This document shows, piece by piece, positions 52,989-62,951 of a stretch of 64,000 bases of DNA. Both the position numbers and the translations under genes were made by a program. The notes below the pieces were generated by a model. The model was not told where the DNA came from and searched no databases. It saw only the letters and a list, made by a program, of their open reading frames with translations. The stretch is from Agapetus fuscipes (lineage: Eukaryota > Arthropoda > Insecta > Trichoptera > Glossosomatidae), in NCBI GenBank assembly GCA_951799405.1, contig OX637362.1, positions 9,750,703 to 9,814,702 of the forward strand. The letters run 5' to 3'. The stretch's first letter is position 1; each line of letters begins with the position of its first letter.

Positions 52989-53492
52989 TACCACTTGCCA
53001 CTTGCCACTTACCACTTGCCACTTGCCACTTGCCACTTGCCACTTGCCACTTGCCACGTGCCACTTGCCACTTGCCACTTGCCACTTGCCACTTGCCACT
53101 TGCCACTTGCCACTTGCCACTTGCCACTTGCCACTTGCCACTTGCCACTTGCCACTTGCCACTTGCCACTTGCCACTTGCCACTTGCCACTTGCCACTTG
53201 CCACTTGCCACTTGCCACTTCCCACTTGACACTTGTCACTTGCCACTTGCCATTTGTCACTTGCCACTTGCCACTTGCCACTTGCCACTTGCCACTTGCC
53301 ACTTGCCACTTGCCACTTGCCACTTGCCACTTGCCACTTGCCACTTGCCACTTGCCACTTGCCACTTGCCACTTGCCACTTGCCACTTGCCACTTGCCAC
53401 TTGCCACTTGCCACTTGCCACTTGCCACTTGCCACTTGCCACTTGCCACTTGCCACTTGCCACTTGCCACTTGCCACTTGCCACTTAACACT
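52989..53492. repeat. Heptanucleotide satellite (CCACTTG)n
   Basis: About 500 bp, roughly 70 units, with a few point variants around 53220-53260 that keep the 7-bp phase. Because 7 is not a multiple of 3, each strand encodes the same heptapeptide cycle in all three frames (PLATCHL plus, QVASGKW minus). No stop codon arises, so the six long open frames here are artefacts. Confidence 0.98.
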
Positions 53493-53780
53493 TATATTTT
53501 TTTTCCACATAGCTTTTACATATTATATAAACTAGGCAAGTATTTCTATTCAAGAAATGTTTCCTTATTACCCCGCCCTTAAGGGTCGAGATCCTTTGCA
53601 CCCCCGGATATAAATTAATTCTCTTTCAGCCTTAGCGTCCTTGTAATAGGCTTTTTATTTAAATATTTTAAAATGAGCTCTGAAAAAAAACACTCTCACA
53701 AAATCTTTACACAACTTTTATATTTGCCGTAAAAACAAAAGCGATGTGATATTTTGAATAACACCAACATTACAACATAT
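53493..53780. other. Spacer without recognised gene
   Basis: Nothing recognised. Confidence 0.35.
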
Positions 53781-53784
53781 ATGT

Positions 53785-53850
53785 CTGGTCACGTATTGTA
53801 CCATCCGCGTGACTAGGCTGGAATGAAGAATTATTATTAATATTACTATA
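53785..53850 (+). repeat. Dispersed repeat H fragment
   Basis: TGGTCACGTATTGTACCATC, CGCGTGACTAGGCTGGAATG and ATTATTATTAATATTA, as at 61350. Confidence 0.4.
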
Positions 53851-53869
53851 AGAATACCTGTGATGTGGC

Positions 53870-54152
53870 CGGTGAAAAGATCAGTTATTCGAATGCTGAT
53901 ATTCAATGCCATAAGGCTACGGTTTGATCCCCACCGAGGGAGTCAGAAATGAAATCGCATTTCAGTGTTTATTTCAAAACCAAAATGAAACGGCGGCTAG
54001 TTTCACTCAGATTTCACAAGAAATGAGAACCAGCATCCTGTAAAATAAACATACAAAAACCTCCAGTACAAGTAATGCGGTTGAAGTATGTCTGGCCTCT
54101 TCACTTGTAAAAATAAATACATAGCACAAGCCCTTCGAGAACAACGTGACCA
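53870..54152 (+). mobile_element. SINE B, diverged full-length
   Basis: A decayed head (TATTCGAATGCTGATATTC, GGTTTGATCCCCACCGAGG), the body GCATTTCAGTGTTTATTTCA, and the end AAGCCCTTCGAGAACAACGT. Confidence 0.7.
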
Positions 54153-54239
54153 GACACGCATTTTTTATACAAGCGTTTAAAAAATGGCCAAAAGGTATTT
54201 CTCAAAAATATTTTTGGATGTAACTGTATCTGTAACTCT

Positions 54240-54535
54240 GTCACCATTCCGCTAGAGGTGGCCAGAGCCTCTGCAGAGTTGCCTTCATTTTTTCCTATTA
54301 TTACATACCTCTTTCAATTCATTCATATCCATCACCTTTTTCATGCATTTTCTTCTTTTACGCTCACTTTGTATATCCCATTATTTCACAATTTCCTCAA
54401 TCTGATCACTACATACTTTTCTTGGTCGTCCCTTTCCTCTTATTCCTTTCACACTTTCTTTGTATTTAAACATTGTCAGTCTATCATCATTCATTCTTTC
54501 CGTATGCCCAAACCATCTCAGTCCCGAAAAATATG
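54240..54535 (-). pseudogene. LINE family E, C-terminus
   Basis: The minus strand reads LRWFGHTERMNDDRLTMFKY, then VKGIRGKGRPRK, and later ELKEVCNNRKKMKATLQRLW. This is the LRW.GH..RM...G.R..GRPR signature. A frame change lies between the two parts. Confidence 0.8.
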
Positions 54536-54713
54536 AAAAACAGCAATAAGATTAAAAAAGTAAACAAAAATGAAAATTGAATAAAAACAGCACTTATAAA
54601 CAAAATTAGAACCAAATAAGAGCTAGAAAATAAAGAAAAAAAAAGTCCTCAAAAAGAGAAATAAAATAGAAATAGAGTAAAAGATAAAGAGAAAAAGAAA
54701 AGGGTATGAAGTT

Positions 54714-55142
54714 GCAATCTAACCTAATCTGATCTAAACTGCAAAGATATGTAACATTGGAGATTCACATTATATGCATTTTCACAAGCAAACACGTTTA
54801 AGTTCGCGCTTGTACATGCCGCATGCGAACCTACAACATAAGAATTCAAATCTCAAATGAACATACACCCCGCAACTCTTGCCGACCTTCCCTGAAACAG
54901 GGGTCTTGTCTTGTATCCTGCCGCCATTCCTTTAAAGGTGGCCGGTACCTTCACACAAGTGCCTCCACTTGCCTCTGTCCTGGCATACGTCTTTCATCTC
55001 ATCTAGTTTCATCAATCTTTTAATGCACGCTCTTCTCTTTTTCTTCTCTTTCATGCACGTTCTTTCTTGGGGTGACATTGGCAAAGTGAATCATTTTCTA
55101 CAGCATGGCTGGTCAGCCACATACCAACCTATAAGTCAAGGA
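54714..55142 (-). mobile_element. Repeat D interrupted by a LINE E 3' end
   Basis: (TCTAA-type) tail side 54714-54904, head side from 55070 (GGGGTGACATTGGCAAAGTG). The break lies within the CAGGGGTGACATTGG block. Confidence 0.85.
54905..55069 (-). pseudogene. LINE family E, 3' end inserted in repeat D
   Basis: The frame KKRRACIKRLMKLDEMKDVC and QDRGKWRHLCEG ends at TAA. The 3' UTR is AGGAATGGCGGCAGGATACA. GGGGT flanks both sides (5-bp duplication). A short, heavily 5'-truncated insertion. Confidence 0.82.
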
Positions 55143-55616
55143 AGCAATAAAAATAAATGAGTGAATTAAACATATTTTGGTACCTTTTATTTCTCAATCG
55201 GGTAACCTCTTGAAAAGTCCCTCCTTGCCACTGGTGCTCATATAAGTTGTGCTCTCTTGTTAGCGATAATGTATTTCACAATGATTTAACCTTTGTTTTG
55301 TGTATTTTTGACAAAAGCTACGCTCGCACAATACCGTTCACGAACAATTATCCAGTCACTTCGCCGGTACAATGGCCGGAGTAATTAATTTATAATTTCA
55401 GGCTCAGCCCGATGAAAACATTTCCTTTCAGGCCCACCTTGCGCGGCCTCCTTGGGAGCCTTGGTGTGTGACGCAGGTTCTTTCATATTGTATGAATATT
55501 GTGGTGTTTTAATACGGCTTTATGCTCAACAAAACAACCGGGATTTCATGTAAAGCCGGTAATGTAAATATCATCATGAACTTGTGATAATGATAATACT
55601 TACGATAGCAACGGCA
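55143..55616. other. Spacer without recognised gene
   Basis: Nothing recognised. Confidence 0.35.
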
Positions 55617-55681
55617 CACATTCATCCCTTAGCAGACGATATCAAAACTATGAGAACTTTTCACGACTCATTCCTTAGCAA
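55617..55681. repeat. Unoccupied paralogue of the P2 insertion site
   Basis: CACATTCATCCCTTAGCAGA, CAAAACTATGAGAACTTTTC, ACGACTCATTCCTTAGC correspond to the sequence flanking P2 at 59703-59750 and 60021-60040, but without the insertion. Confidence 0.65.
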
Positions 55682-55757
55682 AACAACATTGGCAAAGTGA
55701 ACCATTTTTTTTACAGCATAGCCGGTCAGCCTCATTCAAACTCTTAAGTCAAGAGAT
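55682..55757 (-). mobile_element. Repeat D head half
   Basis: ATTGGCAAAGTGAACCATTT to CTCTTAAGTCAAGAGATA. Confidence 0.75.
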
Positions 55758-55767
55758 ATAATATAAA

Positions 55768-55990
55768 ATTCATAATCTAAGTTGCAATGACATATTAATA
55801 TTTATGATTCATATTAAATGTATGGCCCACAATCAGGCTTACAAACGCTGCACGCGTTCTTACAAATTAAAATCCAGACATCAAATGAACATAAGCCAAA
55901 ATAACTTTTGCCGAACTTCCCTGAAACATGGATGTCATTAGCAAAGTGAACCTTTTTTGTCAGTATGGGCTGTCAGCCTCATATCAAATG
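55768..55990 (-). mobile_element. Repeat D, diverged
   Basis: AATCTAAGTTGCAATGACAT, GCCCACAATCAGGCTTACAA, TTTTGCCGAACTTCCCTG, ending in the GTCAGCCTCATATCAAATG head. Directly next to another D fragment in the same orientation. Confidence 0.75.
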
Positions 55991-56177
55991 TAAAAAATAA
56001 AATGAAAAAGAAAAAAATCTAAATAAAACACACATTTTCTGACATGTAGTTGTTTCTAGCCCTCAACATACAACATTTATATGAGTCGTATAACTGCAAA
56101 CGCCGTGATCTCCAAATTCTATGATTTTTAAGATAATTATTGAATTTGATTTTGCGTAGTGTAACAAATTATTTGCT

Positions 56178-56662
56178 GTGTGCAATGTGATGAAAACGGG
56201 GTTGTAGCCGCGGGGGCCAAGAGGGCTGATCTTTCTAGCGTGTTTCGAATGGAACAACGTTGGTTCGATCCCCGCTTGGGTCACTTGACTTTAACTTTGA
56301 CCCTGGTTCAACAGATGTTATTGGGTAATTATTATTTAATAATTCATTAATAATAAACAATAATGAATTATTAAATCTATAATCTATAATCTAAGTTGCA
56401 AGGATATATTCATTCAAAGCTCTCAGATGTATGCCCACAAACAAACACGTGTAGTTCGCGATTACAAATGCTGATTGTGTACTTACAAATAAAATTCAAA
56501 CCTCAAATGAACATAAGCCCCACAACTTTTGCCGACCTTCCCTGAAACAGGGGTGACACTGGTGATAAAGGATGGTATTAATACCTGTTTCTGGCCAGGC
56601 AGAATAGGTTGGTGAATGGCATTCCTCTTCACAAATCTATTTAAAAAAAAAAAAAAAAACAA
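56178..56662 (+). mobile_element. SINE C (tRNA Ser/Leu-like) interrupted by repeat D
   Basis: The head has GTAGCCGCGGGGGCCAAGAG and B box GGTTCGATCCCCGC. The linker is TTTGACCCTGGTTCAACAG plus a TAATTATTATTTAATAATTC section. After the D insertion the 3' part resumes at about 56565: AATACCTGTTTCTGGCCAGG, CTCTTCACAAATCTATTTAA and poly-A. Confidence 0.7.
56376..56563 (-). mobile_element. Repeat D nested in SINE C (head truncated)
   Basis: (TCTATAA)n tail, CACGTGTAGTTCGCGATTAC, ending within CAGGGGTGACACTGG. Confidence 0.8.
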
Positions 56663-57164
56663 CCTCACTAATCCTTCGTAACTTGAATTGAAAAAGTATG
56701 ATTTCGTGCAAACGCCGTCATCTGGTTCAACTCTCGTCAACTGGTTCCAAATTGCGTTCAAAACACAAATTTATTTTTCTCAAAATCATCGCGTAAGGAG
56801 TTGACGGCGTTTGCATTTATACGACTCATATGTTAGTTCAACAAGATTTAAGATTGGTTACTTGCATTTAGTGTATGCTTGGACTCTTTATGTAACCAAC
56901 TAACACTTACATACCTACCACAGGTATAGTATTTGGAAGCATTTTGTAGGCATGTAGGAGAATATATTACCCATAGTTTATCGTGCCTTGGATCGTTACC
57001 ACGTCTTGGCCAATCATTGTTAACTCGAGCGGTAATTATTATACTGGAGGGTGAATAATTAAAATACATTAGCTCTACATGCAATGCTAAACGTGAACGA
57101 AGGCCCAGTATTTTCAACGTTAGTAAAGCGACTTTAAAGTGAGTGAAAAGGACGCGCTTATGTC
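56663..57164. other. Spacer without recognised gene
   Basis: Sequences near 56695 and 56795 (GCAAACGCCGTCATCTGG / TTGACGGCGTTTGCATT) are inverted and also resemble 56095. Otherwise nothing recognised. Confidence 0.35.
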
Positions 57165-57905
57165 AATCTAATCTAATCTAAATCTAGGTTGCAAAGATTT
57201 GTAACATTTGACATTCATATTAAATGCATTCCCACAAGCAGACACGCATAATTTTGCGCTCACACGTGGTGCATGTGGACCTACAATATAAAAAACTGTT
57301 ATGTTATTTTAAAATAACATATAAAAAACAATCTCGGAGTGTACAGTGTGTTTTGTGGGCCGAACGGAGCCGAACGGTCACGGAAGCGGCTGGACTGCGC
57401 CGTGCGAACCAATCGGCCCACGCTCGTCAGTTCTCGGCCAGAGGTGAACAGATGCAGACGTCGGCGACCAATCACCAAGCGGTGCAAGAGGGGGCATCAC
57501 TATGGAGCTCCCTCCTCCCCTTCTACATACTTGGATTTCCTGCCAGCAAGGCACCCGCCTTGTGGACTAGAGACGGGTGCATTAGGAGCCCCAGGCCTTC
57601 AGTTCAGAACTCCAGTCAACAGAGTAGGGAGTGTTTTAGTGACAAGGAAGAGGTCAGGCCATTCCCTTATTTCCCCTATTTCCCCATATTACTAAAGTAA
57701 ATAAACCCTTATTTGTTCATGTTAAACTTATCTTTTAAATATACCACCCTTCCCAAAATACAAATAAGCAACACAAGGAAAGAACCCCACGCCCTGAGAA
57801 ATGATGGTGAGAGTAAGCTGGATGTAAGTATCCTGGAGATACCTTTCCATTTTAACATAACAAATCCCAACCTCAAATGAACATAAGCCCTGCAACTCTT
57901 GCCAA
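57165..57905 (-). mobile_element. Repeat D interrupted by a GC-rich solo LTR
   Basis: The tail half lies at 57165-57296 (TCTAA-type tail to CTACAATATAAAAAAC) and resumes at 57863 with AATCCCAACCTCAAATGAAC. The head is missing beyond CTCTTGCCAACCTG. Confidence 0.85.
57297..57862 (+). mobile_element. Solo LTR, GC-rich family (566 bp)
   Basis: TGTTATGTTATTTTAAAATA at the start, TTTTAACATAACA at the end. It shares the 3' third with the LTR at 31303. Length difference (566 versus 797 bp) and changes in the middle show two subfamilies. Perfect target duplication not seen. Confidence 0.8.
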
Positions 57906-57934
57906 CCTGTGCGACATATTCAGAAATTCAAAAA

Positions 57935-58122
57935 TAAGCCTGTGTCAGGAAAGGTCGGCAAAAGTTGTAGGGTGTATGTTTATCTGAGGTTTGGGTTTTA
58001 CTTCTAAGAACACATTCAGCATTTGTAAGCGCGAACTACACGTGCTTGTTTGTAAGAATGCAGTTGATATGCGCTTTAAATGCTATAATATATCTTTGCA
58101 ACTTAGGTTATAGATTGTAGTA
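57935..58122 (+). mobile_element. Repeat D, head truncated
   Basis: GTGTCAGGAAAGGTCGGCAA, AGCGCGAACTACACGTGCTT, CTTTGCAACTTAGGTTATAG. Confidence 0.8.
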
Positions 58123-58197
58123 TCGTACACCTTATTATATAGATAATAATTGAAGAACAATGGATACTTGGTCAAAAGAGAACATCTTTAATCGGTT

Positions 58198-58556
58198 GAA
58201 GGCTTGGGAGAAAACAAAATAGTTTTTTTTTGCAGGAATATTTTTCAAAGAAGCGAATTGATATAATAATCGCTATTTTTAAATGGATTTGTGAAGAGTA
58301 TTGCAATTCACCAACCCATTCAGCCTGGCAGAAACAGGTATTAAAATCATCAATTAATAATTTGTTATTGTTTGTTTTAATGAATTAATAATTAATAATT
58401 ACCCAATTACATCTGTTGAACCTGGGTCAAAGTTATGGTTAAATGAGCCAAGCGGGGATCGAAATAACCATTATAATTATATTCCATTACAAATACGCTA
58501 GAAAGATCAGCCCAATTGGGCCACTCGGCCATAGAACCGACTAAGAATTCTCAGTT
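58198..58556 (-). mobile_element. SINE C, near full length
   Basis: The minus strand begins GGTTCTATGGCCGAGTGGCC: TGGCCGAGTGG is a textbook class II (Ser/Leu) tRNA A box. The B box TTTCGATCCCCGC comes later, with an AT-rich expansion in the variable-arm region. Next come CCCAGGTTCAACAGATG, an ATTAATTATTAATTC run, AATACCTGTTTCTGCCAGGC and CTCTTCACAAATCCATTTAA. Confidence 0.75.
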
Positions 58557-59157
58557 TTTCAGTGAATAGGCTCAAAAAGAAAAAAGAAAAATGAAGGTTT
58601 CTTTAAAAAATATATTGAATCTCTGAAAGAGCTTCGCTTCAATGCATAAAAACTGTTGTTTTTTTTATAATCAAAGCAAAAACAATGAAAAGAAAAACAT
58701 TAAAATTTTACATCGCTGTTTTTTTATCGTTTAATGTCTGGCTTGTAAAAAGCGTATTCTAAACAATAATGCTTTGCGTAGATGCGTAGAGGCGTAGAAG
58801 CGTCGTCTTTTATTCCCTCAGGTAAACATTCAAGCGCCCTTAGTACAAATATAAACCGTAGACCTTAACTTCAAGTATATACCTTTACGTTAAAACTTAA
58901 ACATTGCGTTTAAACCAAAAAATAATGAATCAACAACGCTCATTTGAAGAATTTTGCCTCATTTTGAAGAGCACAGCCATCTTTGAAAATAGATTTGTCA
59001 AAAAAGGCCGTTTGACCAATTTGATTCTGTGCAACAAAAAGCAGTGAAGCTCATCAATGAACGTACTCTCACCGCCAACCTACATTCACTTGAGCATTAA
59101 AGGAGGATTGAAATGCTCAGCCTCTTTTAGCGGTACTATAACAGAGTCTGTCTAAAA
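58557..59157. other. Spacer without recognised gene
   Basis: Short repeats of GCGTAGA-type sequence at 58778-58802. No gene recognised. Confidence 0.35.
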
Positions 59158-59416
59158 AAAATCTAAACTAAATCTAAGCTGCAAAGATGTGTATCATTTG
59201 AGATTCATATTAAATGCATTCCCACAAGCAGACATACCTAATTTTGCGCTTACACATGCCGCATGTGGACCTACAATATAAAAAAATCCAATCTCAAATG
59301 AACATAAGCCCTGCAACTCTTGCCGACCTTCCCTGAAGCAGGGGTGACATTGGCAAAGTGAACCATTTTTTACAGTATGGGTGGTCAGCCGCATACCAAC
59401 CTATCAGTCAAGGAAC
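59158..59416 (-). mobile_element. Repeat D, full-length (TCTAAA-type tail)
   Basis: ACTAAATCTAAGCTGCAAAG to CCTATCAGTCAAGGAA. The last 15 bp are repeated once more (CCTATCAGTCAAGGAA at about 59416-59431). Confidence 0.9.
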
Positions 59417-59419
59417 CTA

Positions 59420-59480
59420 TCAGTCAAGGAATAGGTTAGTGAATTGCATTCCTCTTCACAAATCTATTTTTTAATTAAAA
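59420..59480 (+). mobile_element. SINE C 3' end fragment
   Basis: GAATAGGTTAGTGAATTGCA then TTCCTCTTCACAAATCTATT and an A/T-rich tail. Confidence 0.65.
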
Positions 59481-59529
59481 AAATATACTTATATAAAATT
59501 TCACACTTCGTCCACACGACTTTTTGGCC

Positions 59530-59625
59530 AACGACATTTCGGTCAAAGACAAATCGGTCAACGACAACCCGTCCAAAGACAACTCGGCCATAGACAACTC
59601 GGCATGCGCATTGTCAGAAATGGAA
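59530..59625. repeat. Degenerate GACAACTCGGCCAAA tandem repeat
   Basis: About six imperfect 14-15 bp units, for example GGCCAACGACATTTC, GGTCAAAGACAAATC and GGCCATAGACAACTC. Confidence 0.8.
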
Positions 59626-59750
59626 TATTTTTTGAATTTCAAATCTGATGGAATATCTCCATTTTTCCTCTCGTCGCAATAAGCGCCACTTGTTCAATGA
59701 CTCACATTCATCCCTTTGCAGTCGACATCGAAACTATTAGAAATTGGTGT

Positions 59751-60011
59751 AAATAATTATAAAAAATTATAAAAAACACCGAGTTTTATTTTCACAAATT
59801 GAGTATTTATTTCAACCTCAAGTACTTTCGACTTATTCACGTCATTATCAAGAGTATCCTCTTGATAATGACGTGAATAAGTCGAAAGTACTTGAGGTTG
59901 AAATAAATACTCAATTTGTGAAAATAAAACTCTGTGTTTTTTATAATTTTTTATAATTATTTATAAAAATGAATTTTCACTGTGTGAATGCACAAACTTT
60001 AAAAAGTCTAA
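59751..60011. mobile_element. Foldback element P2 (261 bp, 13-bp TSD)
   Basis: TAGAAATTGGTGT is repeated at 59738-59750 and 60012-60024. Arms of about 100 bp are almost perfect inverted copies around a short loop (59858-59866). At 59871-59890 the plus strand reads TTGATAA-T-GAC...GTC-GAAAGTAC, a decayed hammerhead-like core. It ends ATGAATTTTCACTGTGTGAA, the shared end motif. Confidence 0.88.
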
Positions 60012-60024
60012 TAGAAATTGGTGT

Positions 60025-60694
60025 TTTCACGACTCATTCATTTGCCTACCTGCCCGTTACTCGAACGACTAACTATAATTTTTATTTCCAATTCAATTTA
60101 ACCCTGCCGTTTTTCAAAACCAATATCACTTAAAACTTCATTTCAGTTTTTCAAAGCAAACGCAACACAACACACAACACAACACTACGCAGCTACCGCC
60201 ACTGTTACAAAAGATTAAAACATCAACCAGCACCTCAACAACACTTAAACATCTGCGGCACACACAAGAAGTGAGAAAAATAGGTAATACGAGTATGTAT
60301 GGGAATTGCTTTACACAAGTTTCACAGACCTAGATGTATTTCCTGAAATTTTTGAAGTCTCCCGCATAGGATTCTTTCAAAAATAAATCTTTCAGTTTAC
60401 GTGCTACACGCTGCGGTTAAGTTTTAACGGAAAGTTGTTTACTTGGCGTAGCCCTCTGCGATGCTACGCAGGACCGTCGTAGCGGCGTAGACCCTTAAAT
60501 GGCGGGCATTAGAATAAGTGTTTTGTTTTATCTTAATTGCACATCGCTTCACAAAATCACAGGATCACCTTCCACCTTAAAGACAACATTAAATGAGGCT
60601 ATATTACATTATGAGCTTAAAAAACAAAGTACCTATTTTATAGATATATACTGGATTTTTTTAAAATTTGTATTTTTTTTGTATGCTGTAGAAA
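60025..60694. other. Spacer without recognised gene
   Basis: A GCGTAG-rich stretch at 60455-60500 resembles one at 50300-50335. Function unknown. Confidence 0.35.
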
Positions 60695-60872
60695 ATAATT
60701 AACTTTGCCAGTGTCACCCCTGTTTCAGGGGCGGTTAACAAGAGTTGCAGGGTATATGTTCATTTAAGATTTGGCTATTTATGTCGAACTGATACGTGCC
60801 TGCTTGTGAGAATAGATCTAATATGAATCCCTAATGTTACATATCTCTGCATCTTAGGTTAGATTAGATTTG
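60695..60872 (+). mobile_element. Repeat D, truncated both inside and at the head
   Basis: TTTGCCAGTGTCACCCCTGT, GATACGTGCCTGCTTGTGAG, ATATCTCTGCATCTTAGGTT and an AGATTAGATT tail. Confidence 0.8.
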
Positions 60873-60997
60873 TGTGTGAGGATATTTACTATTTTCTTCG
60901 GCTATAATCTCATGGTCAACGCTACAAAATCATAATTGGAACGTCTTGTCAACGCAGAGCACAATACAGTTTAGCTATTCAATAGGATAAATAAAAG

Positions 60998-61162
60998 TGT
61001 GTGCCTTTACCAAAGACTGGTCACTGAAGGCACATGGAAATTACAACAACTGAAACTTGCTCGAATAACTGACGCTTTTGTTTGTGCCGACCAAGCTCTG
61101 AGAAAGATCTTTATGTGGAATTCACACAAAAATAACACTTACCAAGAAAATGAATCTAATAT
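60998..61162 (+). mobile_element. SINE A, 5'-truncated
   Basis: GCCTTTACCAAAGACTGGTC, TTGCTCGAATAACTGACGC, CACACAAAAATAACACTTAC. Diverged. Confidence 0.65.
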
Positions 61163-61349
61163 TTACATTGAAATTTTTTAAGGTTTGTGCATGTATAGAG
61201 TGAAAATTATTTTTTAATTTTAATTAAAAATAACTTTGTGTACACAATACAGTTTTATTTTCTTATTTTTGTTTTGTCGCATTCAAAACTATGTTGTATA
61301 ACAAAAGTTATTTTTGATTAAAATATTTATATTCAATTAGCAAATAGCT

Positions 61350-61490
61350 GGTCACGTATTGCACTCATTGCGTGAAAGTGTTGGAATCAAATTGATTTGT
61401 GATTATAATTGTAACTTTATAAGCTGACTCTAGCTTTACACACACCTTTTCGGGTTTCATTGAAGCAAAAAGTCGGACGCAATTTCTTTT
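61350..61490 (+). repeat. Dispersed repeat H
   Basis: TGGTCACGTATTGCACTCAT, TGCGTGAAAGTGTTGGAAT and CACACACCTTTTCGGGTTTC, in the same order as at 16155. Confidence 0.45.
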
Positions 61491-61504
61491 ACATGTTTTT
61501 AATC

Positions 61505-61776
61505 ATCGCAACTAAGCTACAGGTATAGTTTCACTTCTTGCTCTCTAGGAAGAAATCGCACATGCCGATTGAAGATATTTATTTTTATAGGTAAAAGGGC
61601 ATCAAACCATTCGAATAAAGTGGGTCCAGGCTGAGTAAACCTTACCTGTAATTTTATTTAGGGGTTGAAATAAACGCCAAAATGGGAAATAATTTCTGAC
61701 ACTTTCAGTGGGATTCGAACCCGAGCTCTCGGCATGGAATGCAAGCAATCTACCAACTAATCTATCGACCGGATAT
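61505..61776 (-). mobile_element. SINE B, full-length
   Basis: CCGGTCGATAGATTAGTTGG and GGGTTCGAATCCCACTG at the head, GGCGTTTATTTCAACCCC in the body, TACCTGTAGCTTAGTTGC at the end. Slightly shortened in the middle. Confidence 0.85.
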
Positions 61777-62164
61777 TCCTTGTAAAAAAGATCACAGCCT
61801 TTTTATTGTGAGAACTTTATAGGACGATATGATGAGAAGGCTTAGTAGTAATAGAAAGAATGGAATATAAAAGTAGAGATACGAATACGTACATGCTTGA
61901 TTATTCAAACATGCAAGGAAAGTACACATATGAAGAGCAAAAGGCTCGCAAAACGGTAGATAAAGCAGGAATGCTTTTATTTTAGTACTGCGTATAATAC
62001 AAAGATTCGTTGTCGGTAAATGTACGAAGACGTGGACCGTAAAAGTGGGGGGAACTATAGTAGGGATATGAAATTTCCGATATGGATACGGATATGAAAA
62101 TGAGAAAATTATTATTTTGGTTTCAGATACCGATAAGGATTACAGTTTCATTAACATAATCTTT

Positions 62165-62230
62165 ATCACGTCACTTTCACGTTGAAGAAACGCATCTTAG
62201 ACATCGGCGAAACGTTCGGAAGCTCCAGTT
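62165..62230 (+). mobile_element. Hammerhead-like core remnant (P11)
   Basis: TTGAAGAAACGCATCTTAGA then CATCGGCGAAACGTTCGGAA: the CTGANGA...GAAACGTT pattern without inverted arms. Decayed. Confidence 0.4.
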
Positions 62231-62951
62231 CCCACAGATCACGGCAACAGATCCCGGAAACCAACTGTCCAGCATCAGACTTGGCTTCTTGTCGGCATGC
62301 ATGCAATAAAGATCTAAAATGTTAACACAACACTCTTAAAGATCATTCAATATATTTAAGATTCATATTTCAAGCACGCTCACAAGTATTACACGTAAAA
62401 TCCAAACATTATCCCTGCAAATTTTACTCATGAAATATTTTAGAATCGAGCACGCTAAATGCAGCATTGCGGTGAATATACAGAGCAAAAATACACCTGG
62501 CTGGTAACCTATTTATTTTCTCAATAAAGAGAATCCCTCATTGTTGACTCGATTTGAATGAAAACACACAACAAAAGCAGTTTCCATTATAAGTTTCGCA
62601 TATGCGTTCCCGCTCATTCACTGCAAACAAACGGGGGGAAACTTTTGCGATGGAAAGTTTTTCACGTAATTGAATGAAAAGCTCCTCTCTCACAATATTT
62701 TTATCCAACATCCACAGGAGCCCCTCCGAGCGCACGCTATAATATGAACTAGTTATTTAAAGCAAAATTCACAATATACTATTTGTAGCTAAAATTATGC
62801 TAGACAGTTTTATTTTTATTTTTAAGTTTTTCATATAAAAAAGCAAAACTGATAAGAATTCAAACTATATTCATTTTACGAGTATTTTCTCTAGATTTTC
62901 GGCATTAACTATGTTAAAGTTCATTGATATACAATTATTATAATAAATTAT
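62231..62951. other. Spacer without recognised gene
   Basis: A 65-codon minus frame at 62538-62735 is charged and unrecognised, probably chance. Confidence 0.35.

Noticed and set aside
52754..53582. Long open frames of up to 244 codons on both strands
   Set aside because: They are produced by the stop-free heptanucleotide satellite and not by a gene.
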